Made by a program: the position numbers and the translations under genes
The notes under the pieces: generated by a model
The model's database searches: none
What the model saw: only the letters and a program-made list of their open reading frames with translations
What the model was told of the DNA's origin: nothing
Shown here: piece by piece, positions 1 to 9,437 of the stretch
Numbering within the stretch: the first letter of the stretch is position 1
Layout of the letters: every line of letters starts with the position of its first letter
Assembly (NCBI GenBank): GCA_041746735.1
Contig: JBGTGP010000018.1
Span: 62,001 to 126,000, forward strand
Length of the DNA: 64,000 nucleotides
From: Opimibacter sp041746735
GTDB lineage: Bacteria > Bacteroidota > Bacteroidia > Chitinophagales > Saprospiraceae
Reading direction: 5' to 3'

Positions 1-766
1 ACAACTCCTTTACTCTCGATTTTTTGAATGTGCCGTCACCCTGTACCACTGTCACAGGCTGATTCTCCCGGATATTGCCCCGGTTAACCTTGCCGACTGC
101 AATCCGGCCCTGATAGGAAGAATAATCCAATGACGTAATCTGCATCTGCAGGGTGCCCTGATGGGCAATAGGAGCAGGAACTAGCTTTAAAATTCCATCG
201 AGGAGTGGTGTGATATCCTCACTCTGTTCGAGACTGTCATTAAACCAGTTATTCTTACCAGACCCATAAAAGGTGGTAAAATCCAGTTGCTCTTCTGTGG
301 CATCCAGACTGAAAAACAATTCAAAAACTTGATTCTGAATCTCCACAGGCCGACAATTCGGTTTATCCACCTTATTGATCACCACGATGGGTTTCAGATG
401 AAGTTGCAAGGCCTTTTGCAAGACGAAACGGGTCTGCGGCATGGGCCCTTCAAAAGCATCGACCAGGAGCAATACCCCGTCTGCCATACGTAATACCCGC
501 TCGACCTCACCACCGAAATCGGAGTGACCCGGGGTATCGATGACATTGATCTTTACACCTTTATAGACAACGGCTGCATTCTTGGAAAAGATCGTGATCC
601 CACGTTCACGCTCAAGATCATTGGAGTCCATGATGAGTTCACCGGTCTCCTGGTGATCCTGAAAAACCTTGGTCGCCTGAAGGATTTTGTCCACCAGGGT
701 GGTTTTTCCATGATCGACGTGGGCGATGATGGCGATGTTTCTTATATTTTCATTGATCTGAGCCAT
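1..766 (-). CDS. typA: Translational GTPase TypA/BipA, N-terminal part (3' end outside window)
   Basis: Ribosome-associated GTPase of the EF-G/LepA superfamily, involved in ribosome assembly and stress or low-temperature growth in studied bacteria. About 255 codons are visible. The P-loop AHVDHGKT lies at residues 15-22, the switch I region ERERGIT at 52-58, DTPGH at 77-81 and NKVD at 131-134. The wording around ERERGITI and the early beta-barrel domain 2 fit TypA better than EF-G or LepA. The start ATG is read on the minus strand at 764-766, in the usual family context MAQINENIRNIAIIAHVDHG. The C-terminal domains that define TypA are beyond the left edge, so the name rests on the N-terminal half, which is strongly conserved. 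Confidence 0.93.
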   Translation of the reverse strand, partial: MAQINENIRNIAIIAHVDHGKTTLVDKILQATKVFQDHQETGELIMDSNDLERERGITIFSKNAAVVYKGVKINVIDTPGHSDFGGEVERVLRMADGVLLLVDAFEGPMPQTRFVLQKALQLHLKPIVVINKVDKPNCRPVEIQNQVFELFFSLDATEEQLDFTTFYGSGKNNWFNDSLEQSEDITPLLDGILKLVPAPIAHQGTLQMQITSLDYSSYQGRIAVGKVNRGNIRENQPVTVVQGDGTFKKSRVKEL

Positions 767-891
767 GGTGGGTCCGGTGTTCAAAAGCGGGTGCAAAGGT
801 AAGGATATAATCTCATTCCGGCAGGTCCGGGACTGGATAATGGTAACGATGTCTGGAATGCAATTGTTTTTGCCGTTATCTTTGCCCCTTC

Positions 892-963
892 GGCCCTGTA
901 GTACAACGGATAGTGCGTAGGTCTTCGGAACCTAAAGTCCAGGTTCGATTCCTGGCAGGGCCA
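892..963 (+). tRNA. tRNA-Arg (anticodon UCG)
   Basis: A cloverleaf can be drawn directly. The acceptor arms GGCCCTG and CAGGGCC pair over seven bases and are followed by discriminator A. The anticodon stem TAGGT/ACCTA encloses the seven-base loop CTTCGGA, giving anticodon TCG. The T arm is CCAGG-TTCGATT-CCTGG. CCA is not encoded in full. It stands alone between two genes that are transcribed on the other strand. Confidence 0.93.
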
Positions 964-981
964 CTTTCCTTTATTCTCCAT

Positions 982-1013
982 AAAAAAAGGTACAAAGCGT
1001 TTCGCCTTGTACC
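982..1013 (-). terminator. Rho-independent terminator after the barrel protein gene
   Basis: Eleven-base arms (989-999 and 1003-1013) around a three-base loop, with a G-U pair when read as minus-strand RNA, followed on that strand by seven T residues (988 down to 982). It lies about 40 bases past the stop codon of the minus-strand gene at 1052-1765. The same spot is about 20 bases after the plus-strand tRNA. Confidence 0.75.
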
Positions 1014-1051
1014 CCCGAATAGCTTAACGCGGAAAAATCCGCGCCTCCGTG

Positions 1052-1765
1052 TTATTTGAAAAGGATCAGTTTCCAGCGGTCACCACAGGCTGTTTTCGCA
1101 AAGCGGCCAAACGCATAATTGAGTTCCATCTGCAGTTGAGCGGCTGTCCCCAGGGTTTTCTTGGAAGGATCCTTGAGCGGCTTAATGATCAGCGGATAGT
1201 TCTGTTCCTTCCCTGCATCCGACACCATTTCATTAAATCCCCAATGCAGTCGAATCCCCATATTCAGCGTGAGCACGTCACTTCCGGCCAGGTAAGAACC
1301 AAACCCAAAAATACCAGACGTATAGCTGTCTACAAACCGGTCAGAGACATCTGAAACGCCTGTATTGACATTGTCTACTTCGACTTTTGCAATATTGCTC
1401 AGTTTTCCACCGAGTTCGACATACGCGCCATTTCCGGAATAGCGGAAAACGGCAACGATGTCGTTGTGCTTCCACTTAAATGTATTGTAGGGATCCGAAT
1501 TGAGTACAAAATCCTGCCTGGATGTAGCATTGGAATACTCCAGAGCCACCCCTACATGATACCCATAATTGGCTCCAAGTCGGGCACCAAAAGCATGACC
1601 CGTAGTCAGTTTGTGCTTGTAGGAGGTTGCGCCTTCATCGAATACATTGTCATCATACATCAGCGTCGGACCAAAAGCACCTTTCACCCCTGCATCAAAC
1701 CACCATTGGCTTTGAGCTGTATAGGACATGGCAACCAAAAAAGAAAGTGTAATGAAATACTTCAT
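1052..1765 (-). CDS. Predicted outer-membrane beta-barrel protein, hypothetical
   Basis: A 237-residue protein with a clear signal peptide (MKYFITLSFLVAMSYTAQSQ) and mature start WWFDAGVKGAFGPT. It then shows alternating aromatic/glycine strands typical of small Bacteroidota porin-like barrels (for example AFGARLGANYGYHVGVALEY). No catalytic motif is visible. The C-terminus ends in short hydrophobic strands (FGRFAKTACGDRWKLILFK). It is a single-gene unit with its own terminator hairpin downstream. Function unknown; the outer-membrane location is inferred from signal peptide and strand pattern only. Confidence 0.72.
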   Translation of the reverse strand: MKYFITLSFLVAMSYTAQSQWWFDAGVKGAFGPTLMYDDNVFDEGATSYKHKLTTGHAFGARLGANYGYHVGVALEYSNATSRQDFVLNSDPYNTFKWKHNDIVAVFRYSGNGAYVELGGKLSNIAKVEVDNVNTGVSDVSDRFVDSYTSGIFGFGSYLAGSDVLTLNMGIRLHWGFNEMVSDAGKEQNYPLIIKPLKDPSKKTLGTAAQLQMELNYAFGRFAKTACGDRWKLILFK

Positions 1766-1802
1766 GTTTCCGTTTTTTTTAATTCGGGTTCGAAGATAGA
1801 GA

Positions 1803-2993
1803 TTATTTTAAACCACGGCGTTTCAATTCCGAGGTAATGAGTTGCAGTTCGCGGCTCATTTCACCGGTGACGGCCGTATTTTCTCTGGCACGACGGATAA
1901 GATAAGGCAAGACTTCTTGTACAGGTCCGTATGGTACGTATTTCGCTACATTAAACCCGGCTTCTGCCAGATTGTACGTGATATAATCACTCATCCCATA
2001 TAATTGGCAGAAATTGAGATGGGGATGATCCCGGGGGAGTCCCTTTGCCACAATCAATTCTGCCTGTAGCAGGTTACTGTAGAGATTATGTGAAGCATTA
2101 CAGGAGGCAATGGTCGTATAGTGATCCACACTATACCGAACGGCTTCATTGTAGTCCCGGTCAGTATCCTCACGGGAATCCTGAATAGGAGATGGATAGC
2201 CTCTTTCTTCCGCACGTTTTCGTTCTTTTTCCATATAGGCCCCGCGCACCAGTTTGGCGCCCAGAATATACCCCTTTGCCAATGCCTCCTGATGATCCTG
2301 CTTCAAACTGGCAAGTTTGTCTTTTCTGTAAATCTGGTACGTATGGTACACAACTGCTTTTTCTTTATTGTAGCGCTCCATCATGGACCTGACCAGATGA
2401 TCAATAGTATCCTGCATCCAGGTTTCCTCCGCGTCAATGAAAACGGCTACACCTTCATTTTTACCCGCGGCACAAAGACGGTCAATCCTTTCCCATACTT
2501 TGTCATAATTCATCTGTTCTTCTGGTGTAAGAGGCATCGAAGACTGCACTTTCTCAAGCAACTCATTGGAAGCTAATGCGGTGATTTTGGAAGAAATCAC
2601 AGGTACACCCGGATTGCTTGCTGCATACCGGATAGCCCGAAGATTCTCTTTCAGCGTCCTATCAAAATCTTCCTCTCTCGTATTGCCTTCAGCCCCATAA
2701 TCCAGGACGGTCAATACATTTTTTTTCCGGAGATGACCAATGGATTCCGTAGAGTCGTCCAGACTGGCACCACCACAAAACTGTTTAAAGATCGTGGCCC
2801 GAATCAATGGATCAAACAATGAAATCCCGCTTTTATTGATCCACATGCCGATTGTAGATCCCGCACTGACCAGCCAGGATTTGTTCATAAGTCGGAAGAG
2901 CCAGGACGTTTGTTTGAGGTCCCGGTCTGACTTGTGCGCGAATGCAATTTCTGTATTACCGAAGTCTACCACTCGTGGAGGAGTGGTTGTCAT
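1803..2993 (-). CDS. Proline dehydrogenase (monofunctional, FAD-dependent)
   Basis: Oxidises proline to pyrroline-5-carboxylate, passing electrons to FAD and the quinone pool. With the start chosen here the product has 396 residues. Family hallmarks are visible: the flavin-site stretch GAKLVRGAYMEKER (about 245-258), ASCNASHNLYSN (about 296-307), FCQLYGMSD (about 329-337) and the substrate-binding RRAREN (367-372). No aldehyde dehydrogenase domain follows, so it is the ProDH-only form used with a separate P5C dehydrogenase. An upstream in-frame extension to 3107 would overlap aroE and carries no family sequence, so the ATG at 2991-2993 is preferred. ATG at 3018-3020 is the alternative. It follows aroE by 13 bases and is probably cotranscribed with it. 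Confidence 0.93.
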   Translation of the reverse strand: MTTTPPRVVDFGNTEIAFAHKSDRDLKQTSWLFRLMNKSWLVSAGSTIGMWINKSGISLFDPLIRATIFKQFCGGASLDDSTESIGHLRKKNVLTVLDYGAEGNTREEDFDRTLKENLRAIRYAASNPGVPVISSKITALASNELLEKVQSSMPLTPEEQMNYDKVWERIDRLCAAGKNEGVAVFIDAEETWMQDTIDHLVRSMMERYNKEKAVVYHTYQIYRKDKLASLKQDHQEALAKGYILGAKLVRGAYMEKERKRAEERGYPSPIQDSREDTDRDYNEAVRYSVDHYTTIASCNASHNLYSNLLQAELIVAKGLPRDHPHLNFCQLYGMSDYITYNLAEAGFNVAKYVPYGPVQEVLPYLIRRARENTAVTGEMSRELQLITSELKRRGLK

Positions 2994-3006
2994 GGAGGAT
3001 GGAGGA

Positions 3007-3747
3007 TCAGAACTTACCATATGATTTCCAGATAGTCCAGGCATGCTCGGCCTGTATATGCAGCATACGCAAGCCATTTTGAATCCTGGCGCCGTGCTCT
3101 GTGCCACGGGTCAAAAATAAGGTATTGGCCGGATTGTAAACCAAATCAAATAAATAATGCCGGGGTGTTAGGTACATATACGGGATATCAGGACATTGAG
3201 CTGTATCAGGCGTCATGCCCAGAGGTGTGGTATTGATGATTAGCAGATGTTGCTCCATGATTTCCCGAGTTAGATCCTGATATCCAATATCTCCGTTTCC
3301 ACTGGAAGAGACCAACGTGTATCCGACACCCATCTCATACAGGGCTGCTGATATCGCTCTGGAAGCACCACCGGTACCCAGTACCAGGGCATACGTAGGC
3401 AAGATCTCATCATGCAACCATTGCATCAGAGCCTCTCTGAAGCCTGAAATATCTGTATTGAATCCTTTCCATGAATTTGGACCCGTGCGGACCAAGGTAT
3501 TGACCGCTCCTATCTTCCACGCTTGTGAGTCAATTTCATTCAGATAATTGATGATAGTTGTTTTATACGGCAAGGTTACATTCAAACCGAAAACATCACG
3601 GTGGAGTACATCATAGACTTCTTCTACTTCCTGCAGGGGGAAGAGTTCATAGGAAAAGCTTGTCAACCCCAGCGCTTCAAACTTATTTGTAAACCAGTCT
3701 TTGGAAAATGAGTGCCCCAATGGATAACCGATCAGACCAAACTTCAT
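3007..3747 (-). CDS. aroE: Shikimate dehydrogenase
   Basis: NADPH-dependent reduction of 3-dehydroshikimate to shikimate in aromatic amino acid synthesis. The 246-residue product shows the N-terminal substrate motif GYPLGHSFSKDWF, the catalytic-lysine region NVTLPYKT, the nucleotide-binding GTGGASRAI and INTTPLGM. It is slightly short compared with the usual 270 residues but complete. The ATG at 3745-3747 puts MKFGLIGYPLGHS at the N-terminus as in the family. A TTG three codons upstream is unlikely. The proline dehydrogenase gene follows immediately on the same strand. Confidence 0.94.
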   Translation of the reverse strand: MKFGLIGYPLGHSFSKDWFTNKFEALGLTSFSYELFPLQEVEEVYDVLHRDVFGLNVTLPYKTTIINYLNEIDSQAWKIGAVNTLVRTGPNSWKGFNTDISGFREALMQWLHDEILPTYALVLGTGGASRAISAALYEMGVGYTLVSSSGNGDIGYQDLTREIMEQHLLIINTTPLGMTPDTAQCPDIPYMYLTPRHYLFDLVYNPANTLFLTRGTEHGARIQNGLRMLHIQAEHAWTIWKSYGKF

Positions 3748-3819
3748 GTCGCGCAAGGAACGAATTTATTGCCGGTGAAACAAAGAACCTTCTCAAAAGG
3801 AATGCCTGCCTTCATCTCC

Positions 3820-5424
3820 TTAAGGTAACCTCAAAAAAATTCCGGCTCTGGCATTGAAGCCAAATGTCGGATAGGTAAACCAACGCTCCCTTTTGTTCCC
3901 CAGGATATTATTGATTTCGGCAAATGCACCGATCGAAGGCGTTATAAAATAGTCCCCATGGAGGCTTAAGTCAATTAACGGATCCAGTCTGTCCTCTGTA
4001 CCCCCTACGGTCCGATATGGCAGTCCGTTTTCCATATGCATCAGAAGGGACACGTGATATTGGTCACTTCCGCCATGGTACGTCAGTTGACCGTCAATGC
4101 CCAGAGAAGGTACATGCCAGGGTTTATTCTCCCGTTGTAATTTAAAAAAGCGCTGCGAAAAACCAGCATGAAGAATCATGTGTCTGAGTATCTCATATTT
4201 TACTGTACCGGTCAGTCCGACATACGATCCATCATCGTAGACCGGGGTGAATTGTACGGATTCAAAAGGGTCCTGGAGGAAAAAAGCCATACCGGTAAAC
4301 CGGGTATACTCGCCGCTAATATCGAAGGTGAGTCCACCTGAGGTGCCGGATACCCCTGCATGCCATCGCCTGGACACTTGGTTGTTAATGCTATCCAGCC
4401 GGGTGAAGATGTAGGGATTATACGCCGACAATTGATGGAAATTATTTTTATGCACGAGTCCATCCCACCCTGCTCTCAAGGTCAGCATCGGGTTAGACAG
4501 ATCATATCTCACTTCGATGCCAGGTAATATTTGATTTTGAGTTTGATGGAGTAATGCTCGGCCGGCCAGATATACGGATAAGTCCCCCAGATCATACTGT
4601 ACATAAGGCTCTGCAATAAAATTATTTACTGCACTTGTGCTTGTATGCTTCAGGGTCGACAGGTCTGCTAATACTTTTATCCCAACAGGATATTCATTCT
4701 GTCCGAGTGAACTTCCCAGTTCACCACCTATCCGAAGCCCTTGCTCCCGGGAACTGAAATTGTCCTTGTCAAAAAGGTATTGGAGGAATCCATTATATCG
4801 GAAACGAGAGCCTGTCGTGTTGATTCCGGAGACCTTCAAATATAGATCATAGCGGTTATAAAGTCGTTTAAGCGATTCCGGATTGGCCGGAATGGGATCC
4901 GCACCATAGAAATAATGTTTCTCAAAATGAGCATCGAAATAGCCTTCCAGCAACATATGATCCCCTACAATATAACCCGTATTGATCCTGCCGCGGGTAT
5001 CTGCAAATTTCTGAAGCGGTATCTTCTTATTATTGGCACTCAGGTGAGTGAGATCGATACCCCAGTACAGCGATTCGTTCTGTACATGATCGTATGAAAA
5101 TAAACCGGTCAACGCGTTAGGATTACCATACCCTGCTTTAAAAAATAAGGGGAAAGCCTCGGGCTTTTTCTCCGGTGTAATCGCAAGTGGTTTTATGTCA
5201 GGTGTCAGATACTGTATTGACGGACTGGGAGCCGCCAACCGGTATTCGAATCTCCTGACGGAGGAGTCAACCGGTACAGGTTGCGGTACCATTCTGATTT
5301 TCTTTGTTTCCGTCAACCGGACTTCAAAGTCCTTGATAACTTCTATCTGTCCTCCTGGTAATTCTGTTTGCCCTATCAACAGGCCGGTACAGAAACAAGA
5401 GAGAAGTAAAATGATGGGTCTCAT
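3820..5424 (-). CDS. Outer-membrane beta-barrel protein (TonB-receptor-like barrel without plug)
   Basis: A 534-residue protein with signal peptide (cleavage near LLIGQ), a basic/proline linker of about 70 residues and then a long barrel region (FFKAGYGNPNALTGLFSYDH onward). The last strand WFTYPTFGFNARAGIFLRLP ends like a Bacteroidota outer-membrane barrel. No TonB box or plug domain is seen. The start codon is 10 bases after the stop of the 1,057-residue TPR gene, so the two form an operon and probably act together in the envelope. Substrate unknown. The TPR plus barrel pairing recurs in Bacteroidota from recalled knowledge, but no name is assigned. Confidence 0.75.
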   Translation of the reverse strand: MRPIILLLSCFCTGLLIGQTELPGGQIEVIKDFEVRLTETKKIRMVPQPVPVDSSVRRFEYRLAAPSPSIQYLTPDIKPLAITPEKKPEAFPLFFKAGYGNPNALTGLFSYDHVQNESLYWGIDLTHLSANNKKIPLQKFADTRGRINTGYIVGDHMLLEGYFDAHFEKHYFYGADPIPANPESLKRLYNRYDLYLKVSGINTTGSRFRYNGFLQYLFDKDNFSSREQGLRIGGELGSSLGQNEYPVGIKVLADLSTLKHTSTSAVNNFIAEPYVQYDLGDLSVYLAGRALLHQTQNQILPGIEVRYDLSNPMLTLRAGWDGLVHKNNFHQLSAYNPYIFTRLDSINNQVSRRWHAGVSGTSGGLTFDISGEYTRFTGMAFFLQDPFESVQFTPVYDDGSYVGLTGTVKYEILRHMILHAGFSQRFFKLQRENKPWHVPSLGIDGQLTYHGGSDQYHVSLLMHMENGLPYRTVGGTEDRLDPLIDLSLHGDYFITPSIGAFAEINNILGNKRERWFTYPTFGFNARAGIFLRLP

Positions 5425-5433
5425 GTCTTTTCT

Positions 5434-8400
5434 TTAGTCTTTTTTAGGCAGAGGTTGTAGCTCCAATTGGTCGCCTTGTGGTGTTTTAATCCGGCTCACA
5501 TTTTCTTCTTCCCGTTTAACGCGTTCGAGTTTTTCGCTCGCTTCACTCATTAGCGTTTCATCACCCTGAAAGTGCTCCAGAATAGCTTCAAGAATCGCCC
5601 TGGCATTGAGCAAATCTCCCTGCTCAAATGAAATATCGGACAGCAGGATCAGTGACTTGGCCACCCAAACCGGGTACCCCACATTAGCTCTTGCTGCTTC
5701 TTCCGCGAGTTTTGAAGCTATTTCAGGCTCGCTTCGCCGCTGATAGATAAGTGCTATATGATATCTTGATTCAGCTGCCAGGTCTGCGCTATTGAATCGA
5801 ATGACAGCATTGTAGGCTGTCAATGCCTTGTCTAAATCCTGTGCCACAAAAGCCATTGTTGCCGTGTAAAAGTGGGCCAATGCAATCAGATCATCTGTCA
5901 CCCTGACATGTTGAAGCACCTTGGCGGACATGGCGTAAACCTGGTCAGCGTTCTTTAGACGGTAGGCAGAACGCAAAGCCCCCATTGTAGCCTCAAAAGA
6001 CTGATCATCCGATGTTGCAAGCGGGATATAGGTGCTATAGTATTGATACGCCCGTGTCATATCCTGGACCTGATGATAGGCAATCAATGCGGCTTTATAA
6101 AGCGAGGTAGCATAATAGGCGCTTTGTCCCTGCGCGATGACGGACTCATAGGCTGCTAGTGCATCTGTGTATCTCTTGAGCAGAGACAGTGATTCGGCTC
6201 GGAGATACCTGGCTTTCAAGGTGTACAAACCGCTTGGGTTGGAGGCAATATATCGTTCGAAAGCTTCGGCGGCTTTTTCATACTGGGCCTGAGCATAATG
6301 ATTTTCAGCAGCGGAATATAATATGGAATCCTTCTCTGTTCCAGTGACGGAATATCCGGGAATGCTGCCGGCAAACTGAAAGTATGCGTCTGGCTTTTCC
6401 AGTTCCGTAACGTAAATCTCCTGAATGGCAGACATGGCTTCACGGGCGGTTTCGGGATCCGGATTATATTGAAATACAGATTTGTAATGGACCAGGGCCT
6501 TCTCAAACTGCCCTGAGTTGTAATGCAGCAATCCAAGCCGCAATAAAGCCGGCAAAAGTAATGGGCTTTTATCTTTGTATCGACTTACCAGTAGTTCATA
6601 AGATTGTATAGCCTTGGCAATCTGATTTTCATCCTGATAGGTTATCCCCGCCTGGTAAAGCGCATCGTCGGCCCACACAGATTCTGGCAGATCCCGGGCA
6701 AGCTTTTCCATGAGCCTGATCTTTTCCCCGGGCTGGCGCTGTAATCCTTTGATAATGGCCTTCTGGTATTCCGCGTAATCATTTCCTGGCAGACGGCGCC
6801 CTATGGATTTATCATACCATTGATTGGCTTTATCGTATTGATTGCGCTTGAAAGCACAGTCACCGGCCCTCAGCAAAGCATCTGGGTATACCTGATATTG
6901 GAGCAGGGATGATTGGCCTGGAATAGCAGGCAATTGATCAATACCGGCAATCGATTCTTCAAAAAGTTTTTGTGCTTCGACATACTGTGTCAACCGAAGA
7001 TAATTATAGGCCTGATTGTATAGACCAGCAGGCAGGCTTTGATTCAACGGCAAATCTGCGTTACTGCCGGCAGCACGAAAATACTGGTCATACCATCTGA
7101 TACTTTGCTGATATTCGGATGCGTGGTGGGCAATCTCCCCTTTCCAAAAATAGGTTCGCGCTTCAATCGATTTATCGATGGGGTACTTCAATGCTTTATC
7201 CAATAAATCGATTGCAGCCGTCAACTTACCTTCCTGAATGAGTTGCTCGGCTCGGTAAAGACAAACTTTCTGGTAAGCGCCTTTCAGGGTCGGGCTTAGA
7301 GAACTCATGGCTTCCATTTCCCTGATGGCCAAACCATAATCCTGGGTCTGGATCAGTATATTGGCCAGCGCTTGTTGTGCCTCGCCATATTGTACACTTG
7401 TGGAAGGGATCGACTGCAAGACACGGATGGCTTCAACATCATCACCCGCTTCAGCTGCAAGTCGTCCATAATGGAAAGTTGCTTCGATAGCTAGCGCCGG
7501 AACGTCATCCATTTTGGAGGCGTTCATCAAACTATTGCGGGCTGATTTTTTGTCCCCGGTTTTGAGGTAGCACTGGCCCAGGTAATAATTAGCATAATGT
7601 GATTTGACACCTTTCTCATTTCGGATTTGCGCCAGCATGGGTATGGCGGCTGCATACTGGCCAGTATGATAATAGGCCATTCCCAACTGATAGAAATCAT
7701 CTGTTCTCCATTTTGCAGATTGCTTCTCCACATATTCGAGATGCGGAATGGCCGAGGCGAAGTCACCGGTTTCAAAATATGCCTGCCCAACCAGTTGACG
7801 AATGTCAGTTTTATTGAGGACCGAAGGGGACTGAAGGGATTGGTTACCATATCCAATTACTTTTGGATACTCTTTCTGGCTGAAATGGATCTGGGTAATG
7901 TAGTACGGTACGTAGTCCTTATACGTCGTGGAGGGAATAACCCGTTCAAAACTGCGGATAGCCTCAGTATAGTCACCCTGAAAGTACCTGGACATGCCGT
8001 AGTAATAATTGGAAGGATAATAATATTTGTCCCGCACATCCTTGGTTTCGCCAAACAGGGAAGCTGCCTGGTCAAACTCCTTACGGACGAATAGGGAGTA
8101 ACCGAGTTTGAAATATAAAGCTGACCGTTCTTCGCCGGTGAGCACCCTGCTGTCCACCATGGAGAGATAGCGAATCGCCTCATCATATTCTTTCCGGTCA
8201 TATGCGTCTTCACCTAACAGCATAAGTGCCTGTTGGGCTACTGCGGAAGGTTGATGCTGCTCGACGAAGACAAAAATTCGTGCTTGTATACCGGGTTGTT
8301 GAAGCCTTAGGGCAGCCCTCATCTGAAGGAGTTCGGCTTCCAATACAAACTGTCGAAAGACGGGGTCACTGTATCGGGTCAGAAACTTTTCTGCCGACCG

Positions 8401-8607
8401 AATACAGCGCCCATAAAGGCCCTGGTCGTATTCCTTGACCAGTTGTCGGAAATCTATTTCCGCATCCTGGTGTAGCACCGTTTGCTGCGCTTCCAAAGAG
8501 ACCTGTAACAGAACAACTGAGAAAAGAAGACTCAGAATGATCCGACAACCCACTTCCTTTAAGTTGTTTCGCAATTTATATAGCATTTTCCATTGATCAT
8601 TAAGCAC
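5434..8607 (-). CDS. Large periplasmic or membrane-attached TPR protein
   Basis: A 1,057-residue protein with an N-terminal hydrophobic segment (IILSLLFSVVLLQVSLEAQ, about residues 23-41), then roughly 25 degenerate tetratricopeptide repeats through most of the length (typical units: YDEAIRYLSM, GDYTEAIRSFERVIP, YEKAAEAFERYI). The C-terminal 40 residues are charged and coiled-coil-like (SEASEKLERVKREEENVSRI). It is a protein-interaction scaffold, exported. It is followed by the barrel gene after 9 bases. SprE/PorW of gliding and T9SS systems is a TPR protein of comparable size, but I see no lipobox and no specific motif that would justify that name. A second ATG at 8584-8586 gives a more standard signal peptide. 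Confidence 0.85.
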   Translation of the reverse strand: MLNDQWKMLYKLRNNLKEVGCRIILSLLFSVVLLQVSLEAQQTVLHQDAEIDFRQLVKEYDQGLYGRCIRSAEKFLTRYSDPVFRQFVLEAELLQMRAALRLQQPGIQARIFVFVEQHQPSAVAQQALMLLGEDAYDRKEYDEAIRYLSMVDSRVLTGEERSALYFKLGYSLFVRKEFDQAASLFGETKDVRDKYYYPSNYYYGMSRYFQGDYTEAIRSFERVIPSTTYKDYVPYYITQIHFSQKEYPKVIGYGNQSLQSPSVLNKTDIRQLVGQAYFETGDFASAIPHLEYVEKQSAKWRTDDFYQLGMAYYHTGQYAAAIPMLAQIRNEKGVKSHYANYYLGQCYLKTGDKKSARNSLMNASKMDDVPALAIEATFHYGRLAAEAGDDVEAIRVLQSIPSTSVQYGEAQQALANILIQTQDYGLAIREMEAMSSLSPTLKGAYQKVCLYRAEQLIQEGKLTAAIDLLDKALKYPIDKSIEARTYFWKGEIAHHASEYQQSIRWYDQYFRAAGSNADLPLNQSLPAGLYNQAYNYLRLTQYVEAQKLFEESIAGIDQLPAIPGQSSLLQYQVYPDALLRAGDCAFKRNQYDKANQWYDKSIGRRLPGNDYAEYQKAIIKGLQRQPGEKIRLMEKLARDLPESVWADDALYQAGITYQDENQIAKAIQSYELLVSRYKDKSPLLLPALLRLGLLHYNSGQFEKALVHYKSVFQYNPDPETAREAMSAIQEIYVTELEKPDAYFQFAGSIPGYSVTGTEKDSILYSAAENHYAQAQYEKAAEAFERYIASNPSGLYTLKARYLRAESLSLLKRYTDALAAYESVIAQGQSAYYATSLYKAALIAYHQVQDMTRAYQYYSTYIPLATSDDQSFEATMGALRSAYRLKNADQVYAMSAKVLQHVRVTDDLIALAHFYTATMAFVAQDLDKALTAYNAVIRFNSADLAAESRYHIALIYQRRSEPEIASKLAEEAARANVGYPVWVAKSLILLSDISFEQGDLLNARAILEAILEHFQGDETLMSEASEKLERVKREEENVSRIKTPQGDQLELQPLPKKD

Positions 8608-8880
8608 TTACCCTCGAGATGGTGTCGCTGGTTGAAATCGATCTGACCTCCCTCACCAATCGGAGTTAAACTCAAATTTATGAATAAGTTATAAATTATG
8701 TAAAAAAATAATGTGATCACTTCCTGCCAATGATGATAACGAAGATCCTGACTGGAGTATTGGCTGATAAAAGAAATGACTTCTATCCGGCAAATGTGGA
8801 TTTCTGGACTCTAGTTCCAGGAGACATCCTCTAAATTTGAGAGGAGATTCTGGTGGTTTTCTTTCTTTCTTTATACAGAT
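8608..8880. other. Non-coding stretch before the oxidoreductase remnant
   Basis: About 270 bases with no convincing reading frame. It contains a small hairpin (CCTCT, seven bases, AGAGG near 8831-8847) and a CTTT-rich tract. It probably includes the promoter of the minus-strand TPR gene; no clear Bacteroidota promoter pair was found. Confidence 0.4.
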
Positions 8881-8940
8881 GCCCCGGGTCCTGGCAGTGA
8901 TTATATTGAAATGTAGCACTGCCCGGATCCGGGGCTTTTT
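8881..8940 (+). repeat. Imperfect 19-bp inverted repeat with T-run
   Basis: GCCCCGGGTCCTGGCAGTG (8881-8899) and CACTGCCCGGATCCGGGGC (8917-8935) pair along all 19 positions with one mismatch and one G-T pair, around a 17-base loop, followed by TTTTT (8936-8940). It looks like a plus-strand terminator but sits at the 5' edge of a decayed gene, and its right arm runs into that remnant's reading frame. It could be a terminator of a lost upstream gene or the end of a small inserted element. Confidence 0.6.
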
Positions 8941-9300
8941 ACACGGCATACGCTGCAGCACGTTCGTTATCCCAATATCTTCTCCCTTGGAGATGCGTCA
9001 AGCCTCCCTACCTCCAAGACGGGTGCGGCCATTCGCAAACAAGTCCCTGTGTTGGTCGGCAATCTGTTAGCTCATATGGATCATCAGCCATTTCCCCGTA
9101 CGTATGATGGATATACCTCCTGCCCTATCATCACCGGATATGGCAAACTCATGCTGGCGGAATTCGACTATAACAACCAGCCGGCGGAGACATTTCCGTT
9201 TGACCAGAGTAAAGAGCGCTGGAGTATGTATTTTCTGAAGAAGGAAATTCTTCCCCGCATGTATTGGTGGGCGATCTTAAAAGGAAGAATGCAAGTTTAA
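8917..9300 (+). pseudogene. Remnant of sulfide:quinone oxidoreductase-like FAD protein, C-terminal third
   Basis: A frame without stops from 8917 to a TAA at 9298-9300 reads as the C-terminus of a sulfide:quinone oxidoreductase / pyridine-nucleotide-disulfide oxidoreductase. The FAD-binding NIFSLGDASSLPTSKT is followed by GAAIRKQVPVLVGNLLAHM, then YDGYTSCPIITGYGKLMLAE and ETFPFDQSKERWSMYFLK, all characteristic of type II SQR. The full protein is about 400-430 residues; only about 125 remain, there is no suitable start codon, and an in-frame TAG precedes it at 8914-8916. The N-terminal dinucleotide-binding domain and catalytic cysteines are absent, so it cannot be functional. Coding conservation of the residual part implies recent decay. 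Confidence 0.85.
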
Positions 9301-9437
9301 AAGCAGGATATTATTTGACAGTGTCTACACGCGTAGGTTGGTGATGACCCTATACCGACAGTATGCAATATCCCGTTAACAAAATTACAATCTTCTAAAT
9401 CAGAGCGTGTTGAAGTATTTTCTTCTTTTCAGAAAGA

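Noticed and set aside
8689..8961. Minus-strand open frame of 90 codons
   Set aside because: Crosses the inverted repeat and the SQR remnant on the opposite strand; no sensible protein pattern.
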